Shown in pieces: positions 1 through 8,431 of a DNA stretch of 29,496 nucleotides. The DNA lies in IMG/VR virus record IMGVR_UViG_3300027965_000015, positions 1-29,496 of that record; one strand, written 5' to 3'. Made by a program: the position numbers and the translations under genes. A model generated the notes under the pieces. The model was given only the letters and a program-made list of their open reading frames with translations, searched no databases and was not told the origin of the DNA. This DNA comes from a virus. Positions within the stretch are counted from its first letter, which is position 1. Every line of letters begins with the position of its first letter.

Positions 1-1431
1 GACCGATTCCGGTTCAAGCGCACTGTCTATGGCGGCGCTGGTGAGGTTGGCCAAGGCGGTACCTGTGTCCCACCAAGCTCTCGGATGGAGGCCAAGGGAA
101 TATAACACGTTCCCGGCTTGCCGCTCCCGTGCCTCAAGCGGCGTTTCATCGCGCCGGACTCCGGCCTCTGCAGGGTTTGTTATGGCGTCGTAAACTGCAT
201 AGCCGCCCAAAGCAGGGCCGAGGACGCCCACAGGAACCGGAAGGCGCACACGCCCGCGCGATGCTGCGGCCTTTGCGAAAAAGTCATCGAGCGCCATTCG
301 CAGCTTGCCTGGCGACATGGTCGCATCGATATCCGGAAGCTGCTTGGCAAAGCTGTATAACTTGTCATTAGCGACCTTTGGCAGGTGATCGCGCAGCTCC
401 TCAAATTGGCCGGCTTTCGTACCAGACTTTAATTTGATGCCCCAGTGATCGGCGGCTACGCGCGGTAATTCGTAGTTGCGCAACCCCCTTAGCGACTGTG
501 CTTCTTCCGCCGCAACCGCCTCTTGTGCCGGTGAAACCGGCTGTGGCTCCGCATTCGATCGAGGCAAAGCCTGTTGCGGAGCGCCCTCCGGCACCGTGGC
601 CGTCTCGCTTAGCGGCTGCACACGGCCGTGTGCGCCCGCTGGGCGGCGATCCATCCCTTCTTTAACAGCGTCCGCAGTTGGACCGGCCAGCACAACATTT
701 TCCGGGACTGCGTTAAGGTTGCCGCCGCCCAAAATCGCGTCGTGAATTTTCGCCATAGCCACGGCATCTGCGGCTGGCACGGCTGACGTGTCCTGGAAGA
801 TCTTCTGGCCAAGCATCCCGGCACCGAACCCAATCTCAGCAGACCCAAGGCCGCGTGCAGATTCTTGTCCTGTTTCATTTGAAATCTGCGGAGCGGCAGC
901 ACGAGTGCCTAAGCCCATTGCAATGAATGCCGCCGGCACCAGATAGGGCGGCCATGCGCCTCGACCGCCGCTAAGTAATCCCAGACTCTTTGCGGTCTTG
1001 CTGATCGCTTCCGGGCTTAAATTCTCAAGCTGAGAAGCTAACGCACTCGCTTGCTGTGCTCTGTAAAGCGCACGGGCGTCTAACCGCTTATCCAGCGCAT
1101 TCGCGCTACTATGTCCTAAGAGGTAGCCGAGGCCAGCGGGTACAGCATTGATGCCGATCTGACGGAACTGCTCATAAGGGGATTGCGCCGAGATCTGACT
1201 ATCTATGCGGCCGATCTCATCGAGGATCGCCCTTCGCCTGTCTTGTGCCTTGCCACGCTCGATAACGCGCGCATTTATCGTTGCGCGACCGGCATCGATA
1301 TCCGGCTGGCTGTACCGCCCGCGCATAATCTGGTCTTGTTCCGCCTTCGTGTACAGCTCCGGTACAACGATGCTGTCATACTCTTTTTGGAGGTCAGCTT
1401 TTCGCTTTAGAAGGTCCGCCGTGTCTGTCAT
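1..1431 (-). CDS. Large internal virion / DNA-ejection protein, partial (runs off left edge)
   Basis: The frame from ATG at 1431 is open through 477 codons to base 1 without a stop, so the gene is truncated by the window. An in-frame TAA lies four codons upstream of the ATG, making it the first possible ATG. The N-terminus (about residues 1-90) is charged and helical. Gly/Ala-rich hydrophobic stretches follow near residues 92-106, 160-179, 199-210 and 395-415, separated by a Pro/Ala/Gln-rich linker around 260-315. Such alternation is typical of P22-like ejection proteins, which leave the capsid and insert into or across the host envelope. It is the last gene of the left-hand series of ejection genes. 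I recognise no specific family. The role is inferred from position, size and composition. It is separated from the preceding ejection gene by an oppositely oriented small gene. Confidence 0.8.
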   Translation of the reverse strand, partial: MTDTADLLKRKADLQKEYDSIVVPELYTKAEQDQIMRGRYSQPDIDAGRATINARVIERGKAQDRRRAILDEIGRIDSQISAQSPYEQFRQIGINAVPAGLGYLLGHSSANALDKRLDARALYRAQQASALASQLENLSPEAISKTAKSLGLLSGGRGAWPPYLVPAAFIAMGLGTRAAAPQISNETGQESARGLGSAEIGFGAGMLGQKIFQDTSAVPAADAVAMAKIHDAILGGGNLNAVPENVVLAGPTADAVKEGMDRRPAGAHGRVQPLSETATVPEGAPQQALPRSNAEPQPVSPAQEAVAAEEAQSLRGLRNYELPRVAADHWGIKLKSGTKAGQFEELRDHLPKVANDKLYSFAKQLPDIDATMSPGKLRMALDDFFAKAAASRGRVRLPVPVGVLGPALGGYAVYDAITNPAEAGVRRDETPLEARERQAGNVLYSLGLHPRAWWDTGTALANLTSAAIDSALEPESV

Positions 1432-1455
1432 AGCAGTGTCTTAGTTTGGATTCAA

Positions 1456-1470
1456 GAACAAATGTAGAAC
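1456..1470. promoter_or_regulatory. GAAC-N7-GAAC site (alphaproteobacterial LexA-box type)
   Basis: GAAC at 1456-1459 and GAAC at 1467-1470 are 11 bp apart; on the other strand this reads GTTC-N7-GTTC with a T-rich centre. GTTC-N7-GTTC is the established LexA (SOS) operator of Alphaproteobacteria. The site lies in the 119-bp gap between the minus-strand ejection gene (start 1431) and the plus-strand 52-aa gene (start 1551). It is 24 bp upstream of that gene's -35 box. About one such 8-base match is expected by chance in a window of this size, so on its own it is only suggestive. Confidence 0.4.
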
Positions 1471-1493
1471 AAGAGCTTAGCCCAAAATTAGAG

Positions 1494-1524
1494 TTGACCG
1501 TTAGCCGCTTTTGAGGTGTATTAT
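1494..1524 (+). promoter_or_regulatory. Sigma70-like promoter for the 52-aa plus-strand gene
   Basis: A TTGACC box (1494-1499) and a TATTAT box (1519-1524) are separated by 19 bp, slightly longer than the optimum of 17. The surrounding DNA is AT-rich compared with the flanking genes. The gene start at 1551 follows about 26 bp after the -10 box, with the Shine-Dalgarno GAGGAG between them. All other genes run the opposite way, so the plus-strand gene needs its own promoter. Confidence 0.55.
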
Positions 1525-1550
1525 TCTGACGTTTTTGAGGAGCCGGTTAA

Positions 1551-1709
1551 ATGATTGAAATGGTCGAGATCCGTCCTGGAGAGTGGGTCGAGCCTGGAGA
1601 GTGGATCGCCCGCAAGAAGCCGTCAATCATCGATGAAATTGCCATTCATTTTGGAATTCTGAACACGATAGCATGCGCCATCGTGATCTTATGGGCGCTT
1701 TTTGGCTAA
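1551..1709 (+). CDS. 52-aa single-pass membrane protein, opposite strand
   Basis: ATG at 1551 is preceded by the strong ribosome binding site GAGGAG and by a plausible promoter. The protein begins with an acidic segment holding a short internal duplication (PGEWV then PGEWI, about residues 9-19). A basic RKK follows near residue 21, then a hydrophobic C-terminal segment of about 20 residues (33-52) ending in ALFG. This suggests a single C-terminal membrane anchor with the short N-terminus in the cytoplasm. Its TAA (1707-1709) overlaps the TAG (1706-1708) of the converging minus-strand ejection gene. No family is recognised. It is the only well-supported plus-strand gene here and may be a moron-type gene. 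A lysis or superinfection-related membrane function is possible, but that is inference only. Confidence 0.75.
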   Translation: MIEMVEIRPGEWVEPGEWIARKKPSIIDEIAIHFGILNTIACAIVILWALFG

Positions 1710-4048
1710 TCCCCAACCACCAGCCCGCCAAGTTCGGGCGAATAACGCACCTTGGCCTTGGGGCTTATGCTGTTCACGATTTCACGGGCGCTGCGGGGTT
1801 TATCGCTGTCCTTATTGCCGGCGGTGCCGCTAGGCACAATGCCAGCTCCCAGCAGCGGGCCGGGGCGCATTTCCCAAGGCGAGCGTGCTGCGCGGACATC
1901 GGCTAGCCAATTCTGCCGCGCCGAGGCGGTCTGCGCATAGCGGTCCATCTTATTCAGCATCGGCAGTAATTCCGATGGCGTGGTTTCGGTCACGGCCTGT
2001 GCAGCATATTGCGCTTGTTTCTGCCCCATTTGATAGGCCAGGCGCTGCTGGACATGGTCGAGCATCTTCCACCAGCGCCCGGTGGCGGTATCGGCCGCCA
2101 TGCGCATGGCCAGCATGGCATTATCCATGTCATTGCTCATCTCGGCCGTGCGCGAGCCGCCGGTGGTGAGGAAATTGGCGTTGCGGGTTGTAAGCCCCTC
2201 TGTCTTTAACCTATCGATTAAATGCTCGGCAATGCCTGGCACTTCGCGCTCCGGGAAAATGCGCCGGATCATGGCGTGCACATTCGGCGAGTTGAACTGC
2301 GCCACGGCGCTGGTGCCGTATTTCGGATCACCAACTTTCGAGGATAAGTTTTCAACGAAGCCTAAGCGGAACAGCGCGCGCTGCGTCGGCGACATTTGGT
2401 TATATTCCGCCAGGGTGTCGCGTGCGTTCGATGAGCCGAGCTTCGCAACCATATTGCGGCCAGCCTCCAACGCCTCGCTGCCGCCGTAACTGCCGCGCAC
2501 CGAGGTGGTAATGCCGCGAAAATCCGGCACCAGTGGCTGTTGCGTTGGGCTGGGATTGGCCGGATCGAGCACCTCGAACAGGCGCCGGCGGATATTGCTC
2601 AGCGCTGTGCCTAACGTGCCATCGCTATTGAAGGCGGATTTCGCGCTAAGGCGCAACGACCGCTGGAAATAGTCCAACGCCTTCACTGGCAGCAGCACCG
2701 CATTCACATCTGGCGGCGTTGCGTCCGGGATCTGTTCTGGCTGGACAAGCTCGCCTTGCTTTGTGAGGCCGATTCCGCCGCGCGGGCGCGTGCCGAAGGT
2801 AAGCCCCAGCTCTTCGAAGGTGGGGATGCGCTCGCCTTCGCTTTCGGCCAGCATGCGCGCCTTTTCCCATTGGGCGCGCACCAGGGGCTGCGATAGGATT
2901 TCGGCAAGCTCCGAGTCTGGGGTTACGATGACGTCTGGCTGGCTGTAGAGTTTTTTGTAAAAGGCGCGGCGTTCCGCTCCCGCCTGCGTCAATAGGCGGT
3001 CAAGCGTGGCCTCGTAATTGCCAGGTTGCGCCGTTGACAAAATTGAAACGGCGCGGCCAGGCTGATCGAGCTGGCGATCGATAAGGGTTTGCCGCGCGGT
3101 GCCGTCCTCGGTAAGGGCCATGGCGGCGCGCCCGAAACGCGCCAAGGGCTGCGCTTTGCCTTCTCCTGCGATCTTGGCCGTGACGTCAAGCATGTTGAGC
3201 GGTGTCGGATTCTGTTCGCGGTATTTTGACACATAATCACGAACGGTTTGCGGGTGCAGGCCATAGTCTTTGGCGATATCGGTCGCCGCCTCGCCGCGAA
3301 GACCGCGGCTGATAATGTCCGCCAGATCCTCATCCGTAAAGCCGCGTCCGGAGAGATTGGCGCTTTTGGGCGGCGTGATTTCGGCACGGATGTCGGCTGG
3401 AGTTACGCCTGTGGCCAGCAACTTATCAGTGGCCTTGCGCAGCGCCGCCTCCTTCATGGCCGCTTCGCTGGCATTGTCGGTGAGTGCCTCATATCCGTAT
3501 TTTAGCCCCTGACTGACGGCACCGCCAGTCCGGCCTAGCGCAGACGCAACGGCGGGAGCGCTAAAGGCCCCAGCAAGTCCGGCGATGGTTTCGCCAACCG
3601 GACCGGCGCCATGTTCACGGGCGAATTCCGTACCGGCGCCTGCGCCGGAGGAGGCAAGAGCATGTCCTAGCAGTTTGGGAGCCAATAGACCGGCGCGCAT
3701 AAGAGCGCCCGTGGGCAACACATTGGCGCCAAACTGCTCACCAATTGCGCCGGCATAGCGCCCTGCGCCCGTGGATGGCTGTTCGCCTTCCGGCGTGCCG
3801 CCAATATTAAAGCGCGTGGCCAATGGCGGCGTTGCCAGTAGCGGCTCGTAGCCAGCCGCTTGCGCTATCGCATTGACGATGTGGTTGGGCAGGTAATAGA
3901 AGCTGTCAAGGCCGCGATTAAACCCCTGCGCCGCCTGGATGGCGATGTCGGCCGCTACGCTGCGTCCGCCCGGTTTTGCGTGTAAATGCGCGAATGGATC
4001 GCTATCGTCCGTGGTTTTGTAGAGGTGCGCGAAGGGATCGTCGGCCAT
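1706..4048 (-). CDS. Large ejection / internal virion protein with embedded HTH
   Basis: This is a 780-aa protein beginning with two short DPFAHL motifs (residues 4-9 and 17-22). A long Ala/Gly-rich region with hydrophobic patches follows (about 100-185). A segment at about 238-279 is predicted as helix-turn-helix (a DEDLADII helix, then a helix ending before YGLHPQTVRDYV). The remainder is charged and alpha-helical. Its position after two other ejection-type genes, its size and its composition match the DNA-transfer proteins of P22-like phages (the gp16/gp20 role), which are expelled with the genome to build a conduit across the envelope. The family is not identified by sequence. The HTH is unusual for a pilot protein and could bind the leading end of the genome. 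Its stop overlaps the stop of the converging plus-strand gene. Confidence 0.85.
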   Translation of the reverse strand: MADDPFAHLYKTTDDSDPFAHLHAKPGGRSVAADIAIQAAQGFNRGLDSFYYLPNHIVNAIAQAAGYEPLLATPPLATRFNIGGTPEGEQPSTGAGRYAGAIGEQFGANVLPTGALMRAGLLAPKLLGHALASSGAGAGTEFAREHGAGPVGETIAGLAGAFSAPAVASALGRTGGAVSQGLKYGYEALTDNASEAAMKEAALRKATDKLLATGVTPADIRAEITPPKSANLSGRGFTDEDLADIISRGLRGEAATDIAKDYGLHPQTVRDYVSKYREQNPTPLNMLDVTAKIAGEGKAQPLARFGRAAMALTEDGTARQTLIDRQLDQPGRAVSILSTAQPGNYEATLDRLLTQAGAERRAFYKKLYSQPDVIVTPDSELAEILSQPLVRAQWEKARMLAESEGERIPTFEELGLTFGTRPRGGIGLTKQGELVQPEQIPDATPPDVNAVLLPVKALDYFQRSLRLSAKSAFNSDGTLGTALSNIRRRLFEVLDPANPSPTQQPLVPDFRGITTSVRGSYGGSEALEAGRNMVAKLGSSNARDTLAEYNQMSPTQRALFRLGFVENLSSKVGDPKYGTSAVAQFNSPNVHAMIRRIFPEREVPGIAEHLIDRLKTEGLTTRNANFLTTGGSRTAEMSNDMDNAMLAMRMAADTATGRWWKMLDHVQQRLAYQMGQKQAQYAAQAVTETTPSELLPMLNKMDRYAQTASARQNWLADVRAARSPWEMRPGPLLGAGIVPSGTAGNKDSDKPRSAREIVNSISPKAKVRYSPELGGLVVGD

Positions 4049-4063
4049 ATCTGCCCTAGCCCC

Positions 4064-5500
4064 TTAGAACACTGGTGGCCGGGAATTCGCTTGCGCAGCG
4101 TAGGGATCCTCCAAAGGCTTTACGCCCCAGGCTTTCAACTGCTCGTTAATGGTCGGTAAATCGACATTGCCGCTAGCGACGGATTTCTGTGCGCGCGCCC
4201 GCAACTCCTCGTCGGAATAGCCAGCAGGGCGCTCTTTTTTGATCTGCGGCGCAGAAGCGCTCTCCGGTGCCCCTTCAGGCGGTTCGACCAAATCTGCGGT
4301 GCGCGGGTCGCGGCTAAGGCGCGCATATCTATCGGCCTTGGTCTTTGGGTCCGGCTCGGCCGCGAAAATCTTGCGAATGATATTGCGTTCTTTGTCATTG
4401 AGCGATTCTGGCGGCGTCAGTCTACCTCCTGTAGCCTTGCGGTACTGCCCTTCGAAAGCGAGCATCTTCCCTAGCATCAACTCAACATTGGCGGCGTTGC
4501 CGGCGCGAATTGCCGATTTTGGTAACGAAGAGCTAACGTTCTCGCGTGCTTTCATGCGCTCTGCACCGGTGCCGACGCCGCCAACGAACGCCTTATCTAA
4601 CTCGTTGCCAAGAGCATCCGCGTGGGTTTCGAATGATTTCAACGCTTCATTGCCGCCCCAGCGCTGCAAAAGATGATAAAGTGAGTTAGTTGGGATTGTG
4701 CCGGTATCTGTAACGGAGTCCAGAATGTCATTCAGCCCTTCGGCATGCTCTAGGGCTGTCTCGAAAGCGTTGAGCGACCTCTGCACGAATTTATTCGGAT
4801 TTATGTATTCTTGATGGTACTTATACCACCCGGCATTGTATTGAGGTTCCAGTTCGCGCACCTTCTTCTGCACCGCGAGCGCCTCCGTGTCGCCGCGTGT
4901 GGCATTCGGCCACGGCTCCAGTCCGGCCGCGATGCGCTTGGCGCGCTCCGTTATAGCGTCTTCATCGGCTTTGCGCTTGGTTAGGGTATCGTTATACTCC
5001 TTGATCTTGCCGGCATAGGCCGCCATCAGCGCAGGTCCGGTCTTCGGATCTTCGAACATGGCCGTATCGAAGCCGTCGCGTTTGGCGGTATCAATAAATT
5101 GCTTCCATTGTTCCGGCTGCAGGTTCGGAATCTGCGCGATCTGTGCGCCGATTCCGTACAGCGAATTGATATCGTTGATATGGTCCTGCGTGAACCGGCG
5201 CGCCTGCGCATAATAGCCGTTCTTCAGCATGGTGTCGGCTGCAGCGTCATAGTCGCCATTGGCGATATGATTGCCGGCCTCGATATTCACATGCTTCTCG
5301 CGCATGGCATCGGCTTGCGCGTTCATGCCAGCGGATCGGTAATATTGCTCGGCAAGCAGATAGTCGCCATTCGCGATGGCGTTAGCAGCGGCCATGTTGG
5401 CTTCGTTCTGCTGCTGCCTCTGCATCAAGCCCTGAATGGTCTGCAACGCATAGGCGTTGGAGAGCACGTTGGGCAGGTATGGGTTCGCATAATCTGGCAT
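4064..5500 (-). CDS. Ejection / internal virion protein with TPR-like N-terminus
   Basis: A 478-aa hydrophilic, helical protein with an ATG start. The N-terminus contains a repeated helical unit: IANGDY occurs at residues 42-47 and again at 79-84, each followed by alternating small and aromatic residues as in TPR/Sel1-like helical hairpins. The middle (about 160-320) is rich in charged residues. The C-terminus is Pro/Glu/Ala-rich and probably flexible. It lies 6 bp downstream of a gp7-like gene and 15 bp upstream of the next ejection gene, with all three co-oriented. In P22-like phages this position belongs to the gp20/gp16 DNA-transfer proteins, packed in the capsid and injected with the DNA. 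The role is inferred from context; no catalytic motif is visible. Confidence 0.85.
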   Translation of the reverse strand: MPDYANPYLPNVLSNAYALQTIQGLMQRQQQNEANMAAANAIANGDYLLAEQYYRSAGMNAQADAMREKHVNIEAGNHIANGDYDAAADTMLKNGYYAQARRFTQDHINDINSLYGIGAQIAQIPNLQPEQWKQFIDTAKRDGFDTAMFEDPKTGPALMAAYAGKIKEYNDTLTKRKADEDAITERAKRIAAGLEPWPNATRGDTEALAVQKKVRELEPQYNAGWYKYHQEYINPNKFVQRSLNAFETALEHAEGLNDILDSVTDTGTIPTNSLYHLLQRWGGNEALKSFETHADALGNELDKAFVGGVGTGAERMKARENVSSSLPKSAIRAGNAANVELMLGKMLAFEGQYRKATGGRLTPPESLNDKERNIIRKIFAAEPDPKTKADRYARLSRDPRTADLVEPPEGAPESASAPQIKKERPAGYSDEELRARAQKSVASGNVDLPTINEQLKAWGVKPLEDPYAAQANSRPPVF

Positions 5501-5506
5501 TGCCGT

Positions 5507-6202
5507 TTACGCAACCGATGTTATCCAGGAGCCGCCCATTGCGCCGTTTATCGGGTCGACACCTGCTGTATTCACAGAGCCTAGCCCTCCGGACGGGCCA
5601 AGCGTGCTCAAGGTGTAGTAAAGCCCGGCGTTGTTGATTGCATTACCCAGCGCATTGCCTGCGCCCATAATGCCGGCGCCCTGAGCCGCGCCTGCGGCAG
5701 ACAAGAAATTTCCGGCGTTGCTCGCGGCCTGCATGCCCTGTCCCGCTAAAGCGGTTCCGGCCGAGAGTCCGCGATTGGCGGCATTGCCAATATAGCCGAT
5801 CTGCTGGTTTAGATAATTATCATATAGGTTCGCATTCTGAGCGTAGAGCGCATTTAGGGCATTGCCGCTAATACCGGCACCATATCTCCCAGCCGCCGCT
5901 AGAGTTTGCTGATTTGCGGCATTCTGAATGCTCGCCATAAACGGGTCTTGCGCCAGATTGGCAAGCGCTGCCGCCTGCGCCGAGGCGCCGTTGGCGCCAG
6001 ACAGATCCGCATATCGGTTATTGGCGGATGTGCCCGTGCTTATGAAAGGCTGCAGAAGGTTAACGTTGTTCTGATACTGCTTATATTGGAGGTCTGCGGC
6101 ATATTTCGCCGCATCCGCCTGTGCCTTTGCGCCTTCATACGCGCCGATGCCGGATACGGCTCCCCCGATGAGACCGCCGATAGCGGAACCGATGAAACTC
6201 AC
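5507..6202 (-). CDS. Small DNA-ejection protein (P22 gp7-like)
   Basis: A 231-aa protein with a GTG start at 6202. It opens with a Gly/Ala-rich hydrophobic helix (about residues 3-25), then a Gln/Ala-rich helical segment ending in a Leu-Gln-Pro-Phe pattern near residue 50. The rest is low-complexity Ala/Asn/Gly/Gln sequence. This layout (glycine zipper-like N-terminus, KAQADAAKYAADLQ-type helix, Ala/Gly tail) is typical of small DNA-transfer proteins in podovirus genomes. These are internal virion proteins that enter the host envelope first. It follows the acetyltransferase gene by 2 bp and precedes two larger ejection genes. Assignment is by composition and order; moderate to high confidence. 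Confidence 0.85.
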   Translation of the reverse strand: MSFIGSAIGGLIGGAVSGIGAYEGAKAQADAAKYAADLQYKQYQNNVNLLQPFISTGTSANNRYADLSGANGASAQAAALANLAQDPFMASIQNAANQQTLAAAGRYGAGISGNALNALYAQNANLYDNYLNQQIGYIGNAANRGLSAGTALAGQGMQAASNAGNFLSAAGAAQGAGIMGAGNALGNAINNAGLYYTLSTLGPSGGLGSVNTAGVDPINGAMGGSWITSVA

Positions 6203-6204
6203 AC

Positions 6205-6639
6205 CTATACTACCTTTTCGAAGTGCTTTTCAGTTTCGTAGTAGCCAGAAAGACTCAACAATTTTTCAGTACGGCTGTCGAAGCAGCTCATCAGGTAACG
6301 GCGCACACCTTTTGAGTGCCACCATTCCTCTGCCGCTTTCAGCACTTTGCGGCCATGGCCGGCCATACCAGGATGCGCACACCAGATGACCTTCGAGCCA
6401 ACCAACTCGCCTGTAAGATAATGCTGTTGAACCATGCAGAATATGAAAGCGCATAGCAGGCAAGATTCGTCAGATAACAGTACTGTGCGGCTATTGTCCT
6501 TCCCAGCGATGAACCTCTCGGCAAACCCGGTAAACGTCTGCTCGTTGAAGAGGATCTGTTTATTCCGGAGCTTCGGAAAATGCAGTTTTGTCAGTGCCAC
6601 GATCTGTGGCACGTCGTCCAGTGTGGCTGCTCGGATCAT
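6205..6639 (-). CDS. GNAT-family N-acetyltransferase
   Basis: A 144-aa protein beginning MIRAATLDDVPQIVAL, the beta1-alpha1 signature of the GNAT fold. The acetyl-CoA-binding region is near residues 90-105, with H-P-G-M-A-G-H-G-R replacing the common Q/R-x-x-G-x-G/A loop, followed by an alpha helix (KVLKAAEEWWHSKGV). It ends with a typical GNAT C-terminus: a serine-rich strand, then a GYYETEKHFEKVV tail. GNAT enzymes transfer acetyl groups from acetyl-CoA to amines on proteins, tRNA or small molecules. Its start overlaps the stop of the preceding virion gene as ATGA (6636-6639), so it is translated with the tail and ejection genes. The substrate is unknown; a virion protein or host target is possible. 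Confidence 0.88.
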   Translation of the reverse strand: MIRAATLDDVPQIVALTKLHFPKLRNKQILFNEQTFTGFAERFIAGKDNSRTVLLSDESCLLCAFIFCMVQQHYLTGELVGSKVIWCAHPGMAGHGRKVLKAAEEWWHSKGVRRYLMSCFDSRTEKLLSLSGYYETEKHFEKVV

Positions 6640-6989
6640 CCTATAATTGTGTAAGCGAAGATTTCTGTACCAGCAGCACTCGCACCGCTGGCGGTACTCA
6701 CAGTAAAACTTACCCCAGCAGTACGGGCCGAAACATAGAGCTTACGGGCACTCCCTTCCAAGGTTGCTGCGGCGGCGTTGGCTGGTATAAATGCAATGAC
6801 CGAGGAGGACGTGACGCGCCTATCGGAAACCGTCGTTGACGCAGCAGCGGACAGCTGGAAAGTGGAAACGTTCTCAAGATTGTTGAGCGCCACCTGCACA
6901 TCATTGAAAAACTTGTCCCACTCAAGCGAAAGTTGTCCGCTATTCGGATCGAGAATGGCCTTGTTAAGCGGCCGTGTGATGGTTGTCAT
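6636..6989 (-). CDS. Small virion-associated (tail/fibre-type) protein
   Basis: A 117-aa protein. The first half (about 1-45) is helical and contains FNDVQVALNNLENV. The second half is a Ser/Thr/Ala-rich beta domain ending in EIFAYTIIG. This resembles small beta-rich modules found at the ends of phage fibre or tail-needle-associated proteins, but I do not identify a family. It overlaps the upstream gp10-like gene by ATGA (6986-6989) and the downstream acetyltransferase by ATGA (6636-6639), which indicates translational coupling within the tail operon. The position after gp10 corresponds to that of the tail-needle gene in P22, but this protein lacks a long trimeric coiled coil and is much shorter than gp26. 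Equivalence is therefore not claimed. Confidence 0.8.
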   Translation of the reverse strand: MTTITRPLNKAILDPNSGQLSLEWDKFFNDVQVALNNLENVSTFQLSAAASTTVSDRRVTSSSVIAFIPANAAAATLEGSARKLYVSARTAGVSFTVSTASGASAAGTEIFAYTIIG

Positions 6990-8431
6990 GCGTTACAGGG
7001 GCGTCCGGTGAGCGAAGCCTGCATGATGCCGCGCATAATGCGAGGCGAGGCGCGGAAACGCCAGATGCGCCCCTTTTGCGATACACGGCCCCAATTGTTC
7101 AGGCGCACCATCTGCGTATATTGCCCGGTTTGCCCAAGCGACGCCGCGCGCTCACCGCGAAAATTTTTGCCGCCATCATCGCTGTAATCCACCAGAAGCT
7201 GGGGGGACAATTCGTCTTGCGTGGTGCTTTGGCCCGGAGCCAGCCCCTGCCCGGAAATGATATCGATATCGAGACGGTCCACGATCATGCCGTCCGGGAA
7301 ACGGTGTGAGTTGGGGCACCATAGCTCCATCACATATTCCACGCCGTCCTCGGAGAAATTGGCCGTGTCGAGCGTGTAGAGGTTGCCGTTTGCGTAGTTC
7401 GATACAACATAATGGCCGTTGAAGGCGATTGCATTGTTGCCGATCCACCGCGTGAGGCCCAATGACGCTCGCTGGAACCACCGCTGCATACCGATATCGT
7501 AGCACCACGTCCACTCACTGGGAGCGCTTATCTGGTAGCATTCGTGCCCCTCCCACGTCACGATATGTCCAACGATATTCTGGCGATCTGTGTCGCCGGC
7601 CAGCTCTATGGCGCGCTCGACGGTGTGTGTGGAGATGCGCAAGGCGCCTCCATCGCGGCCGTAGCGCACAATGCCCTTGTGATCGATCCAGAACATGCCG
7701 CGCTCATTCTCTGCCAGAGAAAATTTCGCAAGCAGCCCTAGCGGCACATATTGCTGCACCGGCGCAAAGGCGAATGGCGAGGTGCCGGCGTTCTGCCATA
7801 TCTCCAGGCTCTTCGATTTAAACACATAGAGAAAGCCGGCATGGGCGTAGACGCGCACAATGGTATCGGAACTGGCCGAGGCATAGCCGAATGCCAGAGC
7901 GCTAATGCCGGTGGCCAGGTCAAGCGGCGGCGTGTGAAAAATGCGATTGGTGCCATCACCAATGCCGAACACGAAATAGCCGCCGAGATAGGTTATCGAG
8001 TTAGGCGCAGGCAGATTCGGCTCGGTGGGCAGCGTTAACGTACCGCCCTGCAAATAGTAATATTGCCCTGTAGAATTTACGATGCCGATCTGCGGCGTTG
8101 AATTCAGGTTGCGCGCCATGGTTAGGCGGTCGCTGCCGGCAAGATTCGCTAGCACGCTCGAAGCACCGGCCGTGGTGAATTGCACCACCTGCACTCCGAG
8201 CACGGCTATCAGGTGTGAATCGTCCAGCAGGATCATGCCGCGCTCGGCGCCAGTAAACGATGTCTGGTTAAAGCGCGTAAGTCCCGGCACAGGATAGGTC
8301 GTAAACGCAGCCTTGCCGTCACGATCTGCGCCATGCGCCTCGGCATAGGCGTTTATAAGACGTGTATTAGCCTCCTGGCCATCCCGGCCGATCGTCGACT
8401 CGGCCGGCAGACGTAGCGGAATTGGCTGCAT
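6986..8431 (-). CDS. P22 gp10-like packaged-DNA stabilisation protein (tail hub plug)
   Basis: A 481-aa protein, close to the 472 aa of P22 gp10. Family hallmarks are an N-terminal RLINAYAE motif (about residues 24-31) and repeated beta-propeller-like strands. These include LDDSHLIAVLG, GYFVFGIG, FLYVFKSKSLEIW, HYVVSNYANGNLYTLD and a C-terminal VDYSDDGGKNF blade. In P22, gp10 caps the gp4 ring under the portal, closes the filled head and prepares it for tail-needle and tailspike binding. The gene starts at ATG 8431, its A overlapping the TAA of the gp4-like gene, and is followed by ATGA overlap with the next gene. The gp4-gp10 order is conserved with P22-like phages. Confidence is high on family and context. 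Confidence 0.9.
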   Translation of the reverse strand: MQPIPLRLPAESTIGRDGQEANTRLINAYAEAHGADRDGKAAFTTYPVPGLTRFNQTSFTGAERGMILLDDSHLIAVLGVQVVQFTTAGASSVLANLAGSDRLTMARNLNSTPQIGIVNSTGQYYYLQGGTLTLPTEPNLPAPNSITYLGGYFVFGIGDGTNRIFHTPPLDLATGISALAFGYASASSDTIVRVYAHAGFLYVFKSKSLEIWQNAGTSPFAFAPVQQYVPLGLLAKFSLAENERGMFWIDHKGIVRYGRDGGALRISTHTVERAIELAGDTDRQNIVGHIVTWEGHECYQISAPSEWTWCYDIGMQRWFQRASLGLTRWIGNNAIAFNGHYVVSNYANGNLYTLDTANFSEDGVEYVMELWCPNSHRFPDGMIVDRLDIDIISGQGLAPGQSTTQDELSPQLLVDYSDDGGKNFRGERAASLGQTGQYTQMVRLNNWGRVSQKGRIWRFRASPRIMRGIMQASLTGRPCNA

